Under the pieces are notes generated by a model, which saw only the letters and a program-made list of their open reading frames with translations, was not told the DNA's origin and made no database searches. From contig NZ_JIAG01000005.1 of assembly GCF_000688395.1 (NCBI RefSeq), positions 124,001 through 188,000 on the forward strand: DNA of 64,000 nt, written 5' to 3'. The stretch is from Haematomicrobium sanguinis DSM 21259. Its GTDB lineage: Bacteria; Actinomycetota; Actinomycetes; Actinomycetales; Micrococcaceae. The position numbers and the translations under genes were made by a program. Positions 8,351 to 16,695 of the stretch are shown in pieces. Every line of letters starts with the position of its first letter. The stretch's first letter is position 1.

Positions 8351-9316
8351 TTAGCCCTTGATGGCGCCGGTCAGCACTCCCTTGGTGAAGTACTTTTGCA
8401 AGAACGGGTAAACGAGCAGGATCGGCACGAGCGATACCACCACCACGGCCATCTGAATGGCTTGGCTTGGCACCACAACCTCGGAATTGAAATTGCCGTC
8501 CGCCATAGGTGCGCCGAGCAGCACGTATTCGCGCAGGATCATGGGAAGCGGCCACTTGTCACTCTCCAGATAGAGCAGCGCGCCAAAGTAGGAGTTCCAG
8601 AAACCCACCGCGGTAAACAGGGTGATAACCGCAATAACGCCCTTGGAGAGCGGCAAGATGATGCGCCACAGGATAGAGAGGTCGCCGGCGCCGTCGATGC
8701 GAGCAGACTCCTTGAGCTCTTCAGGGATGTTCATGAAGAAGGAACGTAATATCACCATGTTGAACGCCGATATGAGCCCGGGGAGAATTAGCGCGGCGTA
8801 ATTGTTCATGAGGCCTAATGCGTTGACCATCAGGAAGCTCGGGATTAGGCCCGGGCTGAACAGCATGGTGAGCAAAACCGTCATGAGGAAGAACTTGCCT
8901 CCCACGAGGTCTCGCTTGCTCAGCCCGTAGGCCATCAGGATGGTTGCCACCACGTGGACTGCGGTGCCGATGACGGTGATAAGTATCGAGCGAATGAGCG
9001 CCCCGGATACGGTTCCGCCGGAGAAGATGGCGTAGTACGCGTCCAGGCTGGGACTGTCCGGCCACAACACCAGACCGCCCTTGCGGTTGATTTCCTCGGT
9101 GGTGGACAGCGACGTGCCGATCACGAGAACAAACGGGTAGATCGTGACAAAGCAGATGATTGCGATGACCAGGAACTTGCCGACAACCGCGAGCGGATGC
9201 GGCTTTTCCATCCACGCCGGACGCACACCGGACTTTCGCAGACCCTCCGGTGTGACCGAGTTGGGCTTGAGGAACCCTGGGACCTTGGGTCCGCCGGGGA
9301 TTTTAACGGTTGCCAC
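8351..9316 (-). CDS. Carbohydrate ABC transporter permease (YtcP-like)
   Basis: I chose a GTG start (complement of 9314-9316) with AGGAAGGAA about 10 nt upstream; it overlaps the preceding permease gene by 14 nt. The product has 321 residues and about six membrane segments. The EAA-type loop RIDGAGDLSILWRIILPLS marks it as a binding-protein-dependent permease, where the ATPase docks. The C-terminus (LQKYFTKGVLTGAIKG) is typical of MalG/YtcP-type subunits. It pairs with the preceding LplB-type permease. Confidence 0.9.
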   Translation of the reverse strand: MATVKIPGGPKVPGFLKPNSVTPEGLRKSGVRPAWMEKPHPLAVVGKFLVIAIICFVTIYPFVLVIGTSLSTTEEINRKGGLVLWPDSPSLDAYYAIFSGGTVSGALIRSILITVIGTAVHVVATILMAYGLSKRDLVGGKFFLMTVLLTMLFSPGLIPSFLMVNALGLMNNYAALILPGLISAFNMVILRSFFMNIPEELKESARIDGAGDLSILWRIILPLSKGVIAVITLFTAVGFWNSYFGALLYLESDKWPLPMILREYVLLGAPMADGNFNSEVVVPSQAIQMAVVVVSLVPILLVYPFLQKYFTKGVLTGAIKG

Positions 9317-10328
9317 GGGAGTAGATTCCTTCCTGGCCAAAGAGGTGTGCGAGCTTGTTGGCGCCAAGAACCAAGATGGTGCCGATGACGCCCTTGACGA
9401 GACCAACCGCCGTGGCCATACCCCAGTTGCCGCCCTGAATACCGTTGAAGTACACGTAGGTGTCCAGCACGTCGCCGGCTTCCGCGCCGACGAAGGGGCG
9501 TTGCAAAATGATTTGTTCGAAGCCCACCGAGAGGATGCCGCCGAGGTTCAGGATGAGCAGCAGAATGACTACCGGCAAGATGCCGGGCAGTGTGACCGTC
9601 CAGAACCGCCACCACTTATTTGCCCCGTCAATGGCGGCTGCTTCATATAAGTTCGGGTCGATGTTGAGCAGTGCCGCCAAGAAGATGATGGTGCCCCAAC
9701 CGGTGTCTTTCCAGATGGTTTGCAACGTGAGCATGAACGGGTAGAACTCGGGGCTGTTCATGATGTTGGGCCGCCCCCATCCCCATTGGTCGAAGAGCGT
9801 GGGGATAAGACCCGTTGCGCCGAAGATCTGCACAAAGATCGAGACGATAATGACCCAGCCGATGAAGTGGGGCAGGTACACCACCGATTGCACGAACCGT
9901 TTGAACTTGGAAGAGAGAATCGAATTCAGCAGTAGCGCCAAGATGATCGGAAGCGGAAAGAACAGCACTAGTTGTAAAAACGTGATGACCAGTGTGTTGC
10001 GCAGCGCGGCCCAAAATAACGGGTCATCCAACATACCGGTGAAGTTCTCCAAGCCCACCCAGGCGGAGTCGATGAACCCCAGGTAAGGCTTGTAGTCCTC
10101 AAAAGCGACGATGTTGCCCAGCAGCGGGATGTAGTGGAAGACCACGAAGAAGAGGAATCCTGGTAGCACCAACAGGAGCATGATCTTGTCCCGTTTGATG
10201 CGCTCCCAAAGGCTCTTCTTGGGATTTGGCTTCGGGGCGCCTTTGTTCGCAGCGCTCGCGGCGCCATCCTCCGCACGGGCCCGATCCTCTGTTTCGGCCT
10301 TTGTCCCGGTGGGCAACACGTGCGTCAC
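9303..10328 (-). CDS. Carbohydrate ABC transporter permease (LplB/YteP-like)
   Basis: The GTG at 10328 has a strong GGAGGA ribosome site 6 nt upstream, so I prefer it to the longer frame; 341 residues. After an unstructured charged N-terminus (about 40 residues) come six membrane segments. The motif EAAAIDGANKWWRFWTVTLPG is the EAA loop that binds the ATPase. WERIKRDKIMLLLVLPG and NPNLYEAA-like features are typical of LplB/YteP permeases, although the visible text is IDPNLYEAA. First gene of the importer operon. Confidence 0.9.
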   Translation of the reverse strand: MTHVLPTGTKAETEDRARAEDGAASAANKGAPKPNPKKSLWERIKRDKIMLLLVLPGFLFFVVFHYIPLLGNIVAFEDYKPYLGFIDSAWVGLENFTGMLDDPLFWAALRNTLVITFLQLVLFFPLPIILALLLNSILSSKFKRFVQSVVYLPHFIGWVIIVSIFVQIFGATGLIPTLFDQWGWGRPNIMNSPEFYPFMLTLQTIWKDTGWGTIIFLAALLNIDPNLYEAAAIDGANKWWRFWTVTLPGILPVVILLLILNLGGILSVGFEQIILQRPFVGAEAGDVLDTYVYFNGIQGGNWGMATAVGLVKGVIGTILVLGANKLAHLFGQEGIYSRGNR

Positions 10329-10428
10329 TCTTTCTCCTCCGCTCGGTTGAAAGCGCGTTGTTGCGAGTCCGGCTTCGTGAACTCGGTAGACGTCAGATGT
10401 GAAACGATTCACAGCGACGATTTTGCTC

Positions 10429-10478
10429 AGCCTAAAGTGACCCAGCTCACAATGTCAATCGTTTGCCAACGTTTGCCA
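10429..10478 (-). promoter_or_regulatory. Sugar-importer promoter with tandem LacI-type half sites
   Basis: On the minus strand: two direct copies of TGGCAAACG (10460-10478), then TTGACA (-35, complement 10453-10458), 18 nt, and TAGGCT (-10, complement 10429-10434). TGGCAAACG resembles LacI/CcpA-family half sites, so repression by a LacI-type sugar regulator encoded elsewhere is likely. The interval 10329-10604 also contains the promoter of the divergent mntR-like gene; TACACT near 10592 is a possible -10. Confidence 0.55.
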
Positions 10479-10604
10479 TAAATCGTGGCCAAATTGTGGT
10501 TCTGAAAATAACGACCCACGTCAGCCCGGCAATGGGCGATTTCATGCGAATGATTCTGAAAATCAATCGCAACTACTGACGGGTACTCCCTTACACTTGT
10601 CTGC

Positions 10605-11279
10605 GTGTCAGTTAGCGAACTCTCCCCCAGCACGCAGAACTACTTGAAGGTGATCCAAAACGCCTCCGAATGGTCCAATGATCCGATCACTACCACTGAA
10701 CTCGCCTCTCGGCTGGGGCTCAAAACGTCCACCGTGTCCGATGGACTTCGCAAACTTGCCGCGCAAAATCTGGTAGCGCACGCGCCCTACGGCACCATCG
10801 AGCTCACCGACAAGGGCCGCAATTACGCGCTCGGCATGATACGCCGCCACCGCCTCATAGAGTCTTTTCTCGTCTCGGTGCTCGGCTACGGCTGGGAAGA
10901 GGTGCATGACGAGGCCGACAACCTCGAACACGCCGTCTCCGACTTCATGGTCGATCGCATCGACGCGCTTCTTGAGCATCCCACTAGAGACCCGCACGGC
11001 GACCCGATTCCGGATGCCAAGGGCAAGGTGGCGCCCTGCGAAATGCGCCTCTTGGAAGCGGCCACGCCGGACTCGCGCGTCCGGGTGGAGCGCGTGAATG
11101 ACGCCGATCCCCAACTCCTGACCTACCTCGCCACCGCAGGGATCACCGTGGGGAGCGAAATCAATGTCTCCGGGCGCGACCGTTTCGCCGAAACTCTGGA
11201 AATCACCTCGCCCACCGGCAAAGCGATCAACCTCGGTCCGCGCGCCGTGTCCGCCATCCGCGTCAGCGCCCCCCTCTAA
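10605..11279 (+). CDS. mntR: Manganese-dependent DtxR-family regulator (MntR)
   Basis: 224 residues from a GTG. N-terminal winged helix (TTTELASRLGLKTSTVSDGLRKL), dimerisation/metal domain with RRHRLIESFL, EVHDEADNLEHAVSD and DRIDALLEHPTRDPHGDPIP, and a C-terminal SH3/FeoA-like domain (about 150-224). Compared with DtxR/IdeR, the metal ligands His82, Glu86, His101, Glu108 and His109 are kept, but the key Cys (DtxR Cys102) is Asp105. That change is characteristic of manganese sensors. The convergent mntH gene fits this. Expected action: with Mn(II) bound it represses manganese uptake. Confidence 0.85.
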   Translation: MSVSELSPSTQNYLKVIQNASEWSNDPITTTELASRLGLKTSTVSDGLRKLAAQNLVAHAPYGTIELTDKGRNYALGMIRRHRLIESFLVSVLGYGWEEVHDEADNLEHAVSDFMVDRIDALLEHPTRDPHGDPIPDAKGKVAPCEMRLLEAATPDSRVRVERVNDADPQLLTYLATAGITVGSEINVSGRDRFAETLEITSPTGKAINLGPRAVSAIRVSAPL

Positions 11280-11291
11280 CCCCCTCGACTG

Positions 11292-11342
11292 TGTAGCAGT
11301 TAATGCCCATGTTTGTGCGTGGAATGGGCATTAACTGCTACA
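11292..11342. repeat. Palindromic repeat, TGTAGC family (copy 1)
   Basis: Arms 11292-11310 and 11324-11342 are perfect 19-bp inverted repeats (TGTAGCAGTTAATGCCCAT) with a 13-nt loop. The left flank CCTCGACT is shared with the copies at 31929, 39275 and 59889. It lies just after the mntR stop. Confidence 0.85.
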
Positions 11343-11400
11343 TAGATGCGGGGCGGGGAGGTGACGGAAAGGTTAAGTCCGCAGGTTTTCCCACTGAAGC

Positions 11401-11445
11401 ACGACGGCGATGCCTTGCCTTCTTAAGGTGAGTCACCGCCGTCGT
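11401..11445. repeat. Inverted pair of the ACGACGGCG motif
   Basis: ACGACGGCG at 11401-11409 and its reverse complement at 11437-11445, facing each other, with ATGCC and GTGACT extensions and TTAAGG near the centre. The left flank CCCACTGAAGC is identical to that of the pair at 39191. It could act as a bidirectional terminator between mntR and mntH, but there is no U-tract. Confidence 0.75.
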
Positions 11446-11498
11446 ACCTCACCAAAGCCAGCCCCGCACCCTCCGCACCTTTTTTGCCCTGGCGCCAC

Positions 11499-11559
11499 CG
11501 CCGTTAGACACGTGTGCACCTAATTGGGTGAGAATTACGTGCACACGAGTCTAACGGCG
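11499..11559. repeat. 21-bp inverted repeat downstream of mntH
   Basis: Arms 11499-11519 and 11539-11559 (CGCCGTTAGAC...GTGCAC) match at 20 of 21 positions with a 19-nt loop. No second copy of this family was seen in the window. It sits 15 nt after the mntH stop, so it may terminate or stabilise the mntH transcript. Confidence 0.7.
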
Positions 11560-11574
11560 AGCGCGAACACCTTC

Positions 11575-12879
11575 TCAGGCCGCGTCTGCGAGGAAACCCG
11601 CTGTGAGGGCTAGGAGCACCGCGTTGAGCGCGACGATCAGCAGGGCGCTTGTCCATCCGAGGACGCGCACCGCGATGCCGTCGGCGTGTTGTCCCATGAG
11701 TTTTCGGTCGCCGGTGAGCCGCAGGAGCGGAATGAGAGCAAACGGGATGCCGAAACTCAGCACCACTTGACTCAACACGAGGGCGAGCGTCGGGTTGAAC
11801 CCTACTCCCAGGATGACGAGTGCAGGAATGAGCGTCACGGCGCGGCGGGCGATGAGTGGGACGCGGATACGGAGCAAGCCGGACATAATCGTGGATCCCG
11901 CATAGGCGCCGACCGAAGTGGACGCGAGGCCGGAGGCGAGCAGTCCGAGGCCGAAGAGCACGCCGATGACGGGACCGAAGGTGTCCGCGATGGCCGCGTG
12001 CGCGCCCTCGATGGTGTCGGTGTCGGCGCGGCCGGGGAGGCTGGTTGCGGCGACGAGGAGCAGGCCGATATTGATGGTGCCGGCGATGACCAGCGCGATG
12101 ATGACGTCGATGCGGGTGTGGCGCAGGAGTTGATCGCGCACCTGTCGCGGGGGCGCGCCAAACCGGTCGAGGACGAGTTGGGAATGGATGTAAATCGCGT
12201 GCGGCATGACGGTTGCGCCGATCATCGAACACGCCAGCAGGATGGATTCGGTTCCGTCAAAACGCGGCAGGAGGCCGCCGAGCATGGCGCCGCCGTTGGG
12301 CGGCTGGATGAATAGTGCGGAGAGGAAGCCGATCAGAATGACGGCCAACAGCGCAATGATGACACCTTCAAAACGGCGCTGCTGATGGCGAGACTGAAGC
12401 AGCAGCAAAGCCAGCGAGACGGCACCGACGATGATGCCGCCGAGAACGAGGGGCAGCCCGAAGAGGATCTTGAGGGCCAGCGCGCCGCCGATCACTTCGG
12501 CGATATCGGTCGCGGCGGCGACGAGTTCGGCCTGCAGCCAGTATGCCCTGCGGGTTGTCGGTCGGGTGCGCTCGCCGACAAGTCGGGGCAGGCTGCGCCC
12601 GGTCACGAGTCCGAGCTTCGCGGATTGGTACTGGATGAGCATGGCCATGAGGTTCGCGAGGACGAGCACCCAGAGGAGCAGATAGCCAAACTGGGCGCCG
12701 GCGGAGAGATTCGCGGCGACGTTTCCCGGGTCCACGTAGGCGATAGCGGCGATGAATGCGGGCCCGAGTGCGAGCAACCAGCGGGGGGATCTGGCCGGTT
12801 GGTGCCGGGGTCGGCGCCGCGTCCGGTGCCGGGCTTGAGCGCGGTCGCGAGTCTTCACGAGATCAGTATTATTACGCAC
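11575..12879 (-). CDS. mntH: NRAMP-family manganese/proton symporter MntH
   Basis: The 434-residue protein has about eleven membrane segments. The NRAMP metal-binding motif DPGN is at residues 50-53 in the first helix, and the second motif MPH occurs in GATVMPHAIYIHSQL. These supply the Asp, Asn and Met ligands for Mn(II)/Fe(II). The N-terminus is unusually basic (RRRPRHQPARSPR). The GTG start lacks a clear ribosome site, so the true start could be slightly downstream. The neighbouring mntR suggests manganese uptake repressed by MntR. Confidence 0.93.
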   Translation of the reverse strand: MRNNTDLVKTRDRAQARHRTRRRPRHQPARSPRWLLALGPAFIAAIAYVDPGNVAANLSAGAQFGYLLLWVLVLANLMAMLIQYQSAKLGLVTGRSLPRLVGERTRPTTRRAYWLQAELVAAATDIAEVIGGALALKILFGLPLVLGGIIVGAVSLALLLLQSRHQQRRFEGVIIALLAVILIGFLSALFIQPPNGGAMLGGLLPRFDGTESILLACSMIGATVMPHAIYIHSQLVLDRFGAPPRQVRDQLLRHTRIDVIIALVIAGTINIGLLLVAATSLPGRADTDTIEGAHAAIADTFGPVIGVLFGLGLLASGLASTSVGAYAGSTIMSGLLRIRVPLIARRAVTLIPALVILGVGFNPTLALVLSQVVLSFGIPFALIPLLRLTGDRKLMGQHADGIAVRVLGWTSALLIVALNAVLLALTAGFLADAA

Positions 12880-12952
12880 TTTCGATCATTCAAGTTCGCT
12901 TGTCCAAACAATTGCATCCTGGAGTCCTGAGATTAGCGTTCCCCACCAGGGC

Positions 12953-12983
12953 TTGCACTTGACGCAACGTCAAGCTCTATCGT
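12953..12983 (+). promoter_or_regulatory. MerR-type promoter of the tipA-like gene
   Basis: TTGCAC (12953-12958), a 19-nt spacer and TATCGT (12978-12983), with the dyad CTTGAC-N5-GTCAAG (12958-12974) filling the spacer. The over-long 19-nt spacing with the operator between -35 and -10 is the classic arrangement activated by MerR proteins through DNA untwisting. This indicates autoregulation by the gene that follows. The rest of 12880-13013 holds the upstream region of mntH. Confidence 0.8.
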
Positions 12984-13013
12984 GGACTGTGTTCCAAACA
13001 GTGAGGGATCGAG

Positions 13014-13784
13014 GTGTACCGCGTGGACATTTTGAGCATTCAGGAAGTGACCCGGGTGACCGGTGTGACGAGTCGAACCCTGAGGCATTATGACCAGATC
13101 GGCCTGTTGCCGCCGCTCGAGGTCGGTCACGGTGGGGTGCGCTACTACGGGCAGTCGGAATTGGTGCGGCTGCAACGCATCCTGCTGTTGCGGGACTTGG
13201 GGTTGAGCCTGGAGGCGATTCGTCAGGTCCTCGAGAGTCGCGTGGATGAACCCTCGGCCTTGCGAGCGCACCTGCACTACCTGCGGGCGGAACAAGCGCG
13301 GCTCGGCAAACAGATTGCCAGCGTGCAGAAAACCATCACGGCTTTAGAAAAGGAGGAACTCATGATGGCACAGGATATGTTTGACGGCTTTAACCACACA
13401 CAATACAAGGACGAGGTGGAGCAGCGATGGGGCAAGCAAGCCTACGCAGACTCGGACAACTGGTGGCGCTCGATGAGTGCTGAAGAGCAGGCGGCGTTCA
13501 AGAAGCGCGTTGCCGATCTCAGCGGCGAGTGGGAGCGCGCCGCCGCGGATGGCGAAGACCCTACGGGCGAGCACGCGCAGGACTTGGCCCGCCGCCACGT
13601 CCAATGGCTCTCTGGGGTACCGGGCACACCCGGCGCTGGCGCAAACACCCCGGATAGGGACTACATCTTGGGACTTGCGGACATGTACGTCGCGGATGAG
13701 CGCTTTGCCGCCAACTACGGAGGCATCACCGGCGCCGAGTATGTCCGGGATGCGCTACGCGAATACGTGAAGAACAGTCTCTAG
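13014..13784 (+). CDS. TipA-like MerR-family regulator with TipAS ligand-binding domain
   Basis: 256 residues: N-terminal MerR winged helix (SIQEVTRVTGVTSRTLRHYDQIGLLPP), a coiled-coil dimerisation helix (about 80-112) and a C-terminal TipAS domain (DMFDGFNHTQYKDEVEQRWG...) that in Streptomyces TipA binds thiopeptides and other drugs. Two GTG starts (13014 or 13023) are possible. Inside the gene, AAGGAGG followed by ATGATG (13362-13367) could start an independent 140-residue TipAS-like product, as described for tipA of S. lividans. The 3' end overlaps the convergent GNAT gene by 4 nt. Likely a drug-responsive autoactivator. Confidence 0.85.
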   Translation: MYRVDILSIQEVTRVTGVTSRTLRHYDQIGLLPPLEVGHGGVRYYGQSELVRLQRILLLRDLGLSLEAIRQVLESRVDEPSALRAHLHYLRAEQARLGKQIASVQKTITALEKEELMMAQDMFDGFNHTQYKDEVEQRWGKQAYADSDNWWRSMSAEEQAAFKKRVADLSGEWERAAADGEDPTGEHAQDLARRHVQWLSGVPGTPGAGANTPDRDYILGLADMYVADERFAANYGGITGAEYVRDALREYVKNSL

Positions 13785-14287
13785 CGTTCCTTGCTCATGA
13801 GGTTTAGCGCCGTGGAATAGCCGTTTCGTTCATAGAATGGGACGGCTTTTTCTCGTGGATGCAAGATCGTGCGCGTGACGCCCACGCTTTCGAGGTAACG
13901 ATCGGCCGCCGCCAGCACATCAGCGCCCACTCCCGCATTGCGGTATTCGGGACTGACGTACAAGGAATTGATGTACGCGTTTCCCGTCGGCGCCAGTACC
14001 CCGGGACGCGGCGGGCGGGTCATGACTCGGGCGATCACCATGCCGACGGCGCGATCCCCGCCGCGGTTCATCGCCAGAAAGCCCACCGTGTAGTTCTCCA
14101 CCTCGTTCCACCACTGCAAAAATCGGTCAGCGTAATCCGCGAAGCCCTCAGCATCCACCGCATCGCCAGGCGACGCATCCGCACGCGGATCGTTGCCAGT
14201 CTGATCGCTCTGCCATTCCCAGCGCAACCGTGCCAGTTCGCGAACCTGCTCTTCAGTCACAATCTGCACCACATCCATACCCGCCAC
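13781..14287 (-). CDS. GNAT-family N-acetyltransferase
   Basis: 168 residues. The GNAT fold is supported by INSLYVSPEYRNAGVGADVLAAADRYLESVG, where the RNAGVGA segment is the acetyl-CoA pyrophosphate loop, and by the C-terminal VPFYERNGYS motif. The acceptor substrate cannot be told. It is convergent with the TipA-like gene (4-nt overlap) and divergent from the S10 peptidase gene (26-nt gap). Confidence 0.85.
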   Translation of the reverse strand: MAGMDVVQIVTEEQVRELARLRWEWQSDQTGNDPRADASPGDAVDAEGFADYADRFLQWWNEVENYTVGFLAMNRGGDRAVGMVIARVMTRPPRPGVLAPTGNAYINSLYVSPEYRNAGVGADVLAAADRYLESVGVTRTILHPREKAVPFYERNGYSTALNLMSKER

Positions 14288-14313
14288 GCTACCGCGCGCG
14301 ATAGGGTCAACAT

Positions 14314-15807
14314 ATGACTGACACCACTCCCCCTACCAAGGATGCCGCGACCGAACCGGAAACCACTGAACCGCCGAAAGTCAGTGACGACTTTGTGCAC
14401 CGCACCCACACCCACAAGCCGTCCGGGCTCGAATACACCACCACTACTGGGCGTCTGGTCATTCGTCACGAAGGCATCAAAGACGGCAACGTTGAGGCCG
14501 TCAAGCCCAAGGCCGAAATTTTCATTACCGCATACACCGCCAACCTCCCGGAAGGAACCAACCCGGCAAGCCGCCCGGTTACCTTCGCGTTCAACGGCGG
14601 CCCGGGTTCCGCCTCGCTGTGGCTCCACCTGGGGCTGCTCGGCCCGCGCCGAGTCGACTCGGGCGATGTCGGCGCCCTCACCCCGCCGCCCTTTGGCATT
14701 ACAGACAACGTCGAGACGCTCCTCAAACACTCCGACCTTGTCATGATTGACCCGGTCAACACCGGTTACTCGCGTGTTGTCGAGGGCGGGAAGGCAGACG
14801 AATTCCACGCCTTCGTCGAAGACCGCGACCTCGTCGCCGAAGTCATCCGCCTCTGGACCACCCGCAACAATCACTGGCTCTCCCCGAAATACCTCGTCGG
14901 CGAATCCTACGGAACCTTGCGCGCGGTGGCGGTCGCCGGTCGGCTCTTCGACGCCTACGGCATGGCCGTCAACGGTCTCGGGTTGATCTCCTCGGTCCTG
15001 AACCTGAGCACGGTCAGCTTCCCGCACGGCGCCAATGACGCCTACCCGTTGCACCTCCCCACGTACGCGGCGATCGCCCACTACCACGGCCTCCTCCCCG
15101 ACAAGACTCTCGAGGAAGCGGTCCGGGATGCCGAAGAGTTTGCCCGCAAGGATTTCACCCTGGCACTTGCCGAAGGCAACCGTTTGGCACCCGAGGCGAT
15201 GAACGCCGTCGTGCTTAAAATTGCCGAGCTGACCGCACTTAGCCCGGAATTCATCCGGCGCAAGAACCTCCGCTGGACCTACATCGAGTTTGCGCACGAA
15301 CTGCTGCGCGAGAAGGGGCTCATGGTCGGGCGGATTGACGGGCGGTTTAGTTTTCAGCCGAGCGATCTGCAGGCCTCGGACGCGTACGAGGACCCGTCGA
15401 TTGACGCGATCACGGGGCCGTATGCGGCGGCGATCAATCACTATATTCGCAGCGAGCTCGGCTATGAGAATGACCTGCCCTATGAGGTGCTCTCCGGGCG
15501 CGTGCAACCGTGGAGTTACCGCACGTTTGAGGGCGAGCCGATCGATGTCTCGCGGACCTTGGAACGGCTCATGGTGCGCAATCCGCACCTTCGCGTGCAC
15601 GTAGATTATGGCTATTACGACGGCGCCACTCCCCATTTCGCGGCAGAGTTCACTTTTGCGCAACTTCAGTTGAGCGAGGACGCGAAGGCCCGCTTTTCGC
15701 ATCACTATCACGAGGCTGGGCACATGATGTATTTGTTGCCCGAGGCGCGTGAGGCCCAGTTGGCCGCGTTGGCAGATTTTGTGCGTGTGTCCGGAGGCGA
15801 GGCGTAA
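14314..15807 (+). CDS. S10-family serine carboxypeptidase-like peptidase
   Basis: 497 residues without an evident signal peptide, so probably cytoplasmic. Seen: oxyanion-hole motif NGGPGSASLWLHLG, DPVNTGYSR, nucleophile Ser198 in GESYGT, an Asp in VHVDYGYYDGATP and the catalytic His in EAGHMMYL. These match bacterial S10 proteins. Its stop overlaps the start of the AlaX gene (TAATG), so the two are co-translated. The substrate is unknown. Confidence 0.88.
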   Translation: MTDTTPPTKDAATEPETTEPPKVSDDFVHRTHTHKPSGLEYTTTTGRLVIRHEGIKDGNVEAVKPKAEIFITAYTANLPEGTNPASRPVTFAFNGGPGSASLWLHLGLLGPRRVDSGDVGALTPPPFGITDNVETLLKHSDLVMIDPVNTGYSRVVEGGKADEFHAFVEDRDLVAEVIRLWTTRNNHWLSPKYLVGESYGTLRAVAVAGRLFDAYGMAVNGLGLISSVLNLSTVSFPHGANDAYPLHLPTYAAIAHYHGLLPDKTLEEAVRDAEEFARKDFTLALAEGNRLAPEAMNAVVLKIAELTALSPEFIRRKNLRWTYIEFAHELLREKGLMVGRIDGRFSFQPSDLQASDAYEDPSIDAITGPYAAAINHYIRSELGYENDLPYEVLSGRVQPWSYRTFEGEPIDVSRTLERLMVRNPHLRVHVDYGYYDGATPHFAAEFTFAQLQLSEDAKARFSHHYHEAGHMMYLLPEAREAQLAALADFVRVSGGEA

Positions 15808-16583
15808 TGGCGGAGGCGACCCGGCTGGAATATCTGGACGGCTTTGACCTGGTTTCGGGGTCGGCCTCGGTGGTGTCTGTGAGCGCGGCCGAGGGGGAGG
15901 ACGGGTTGCTCGACGTGGTGCTGGATTCGACAGTTTTTTATCCGCGCGGCGGCGGGCAAGACTGGGATTTGGGGGTAATTCGCTCTGGCGCCACCGAGTT
16001 TATTGTTGAGTCGGTGACGCTCGATGACGGCGGTGTGGCGCATCACTACGGGAGATTTGGCGGCGGGGCGCCGGAAACGGCGGATTTTGGTGCCGGCGCC
16101 GAGGTGTCGCTCGAGGTGGATCGGCCGCGACGCAACGCGAACACCCGATTGCACTCGGCAGGTCACATTATTGACCGGGCAGTGGAGAACTTAGGGCTGG
16201 ATTGGGTTCCCGGGCGTGCCGGACACTACCCGCATATGTCTTTTGTGGAATATGCCGTGCAACTGGATCCGGAGGAGACGGAGAAGTATCGCGAACTCCT
16301 CGAAGCAGAGGCGAATGCCATCATCACGGTGGGGAGCGAGAACACCGTGCGGTTCATGCCAGCCGAGGAACTCTCGACGGTGGTCAAGCACGTTCCGGAC
16401 AACCTGCCGACCAACAAGCCGACCCGCTTGGTCATGTACGGCACGGATTTCGGTATCCCCTGCGGCGGGACGCACGTGAAGGATGTCAGTGAGATCGGCG
16501 GCATGCTGATCACCAAGATCAAGTCGAAAAAGGGCGTCACCAAGGTTTCATATGCCGTACTCGGGATAAACGCCCCCGCCTAA
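15807..16583 (+). CDS. Alanyl-tRNA editing protein (AlaX)
   Basis: 258 residues related to the AlaRS editing domain. Seen: FYPRGGGQDWDLG, the zinc motif HSAGH (His116, His120) and a second motif PCGGTHVKDVSEIG that supplies Cys and His ligands. It should hydrolyse mischarged Ser- or Gly-tRNA(Ala) in trans. It overlaps the S10 peptidase stop by one base and is followed by a 60-bp palindrome. Confidence 0.9.
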   Translation: MAEATRLEYLDGFDLVSGSASVVSVSAAEGEDGLLDVVLDSTVFYPRGGGQDWDLGVIRSGATEFIVESVTLDDGGVAHHYGRFGGGAPETADFGAGAEVSLEVDRPRRNANTRLHSAGHIIDRAVENLGLDWVPGRAGHYPHMSFVEYAVQLDPEETEKYRELLEAEANAIITVGSENTVRFMPAEELSTVVKHVPDNLPTNKPTRLVMYGTDFGIPCGGTHVKDVSEIGGMLITKIKSKKGVTKVSYAVLGINAPA

Positions 16584-16590
16584 TTTCCCA

Positions 16591-16650
16591 TCTATGTAGC
16601 GCGACACGCCGAGGAAACCGGGGTTTCCTCGGCGTGTCGCGCTACATAGA
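16591..16650. repeat. Palindromic repeat, TGTAGC family, different core
   Basis: Perfect 29-bp arms (16591-16619 and 16622-16650) with a 2-nt loop. The outer end is CTATGTAGCGCG, like the copy at 39275, but the inner part (ACACGCCGAGGAAACC) is unique here. It lies between convergent alaX and the MFS gene and could terminate both. Confidence 0.85.
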
Positions 16651-16695
16651 CGAGGGGGCGGGGGGAGGTATGCGGCGAGGGGCATATACGCGTGA

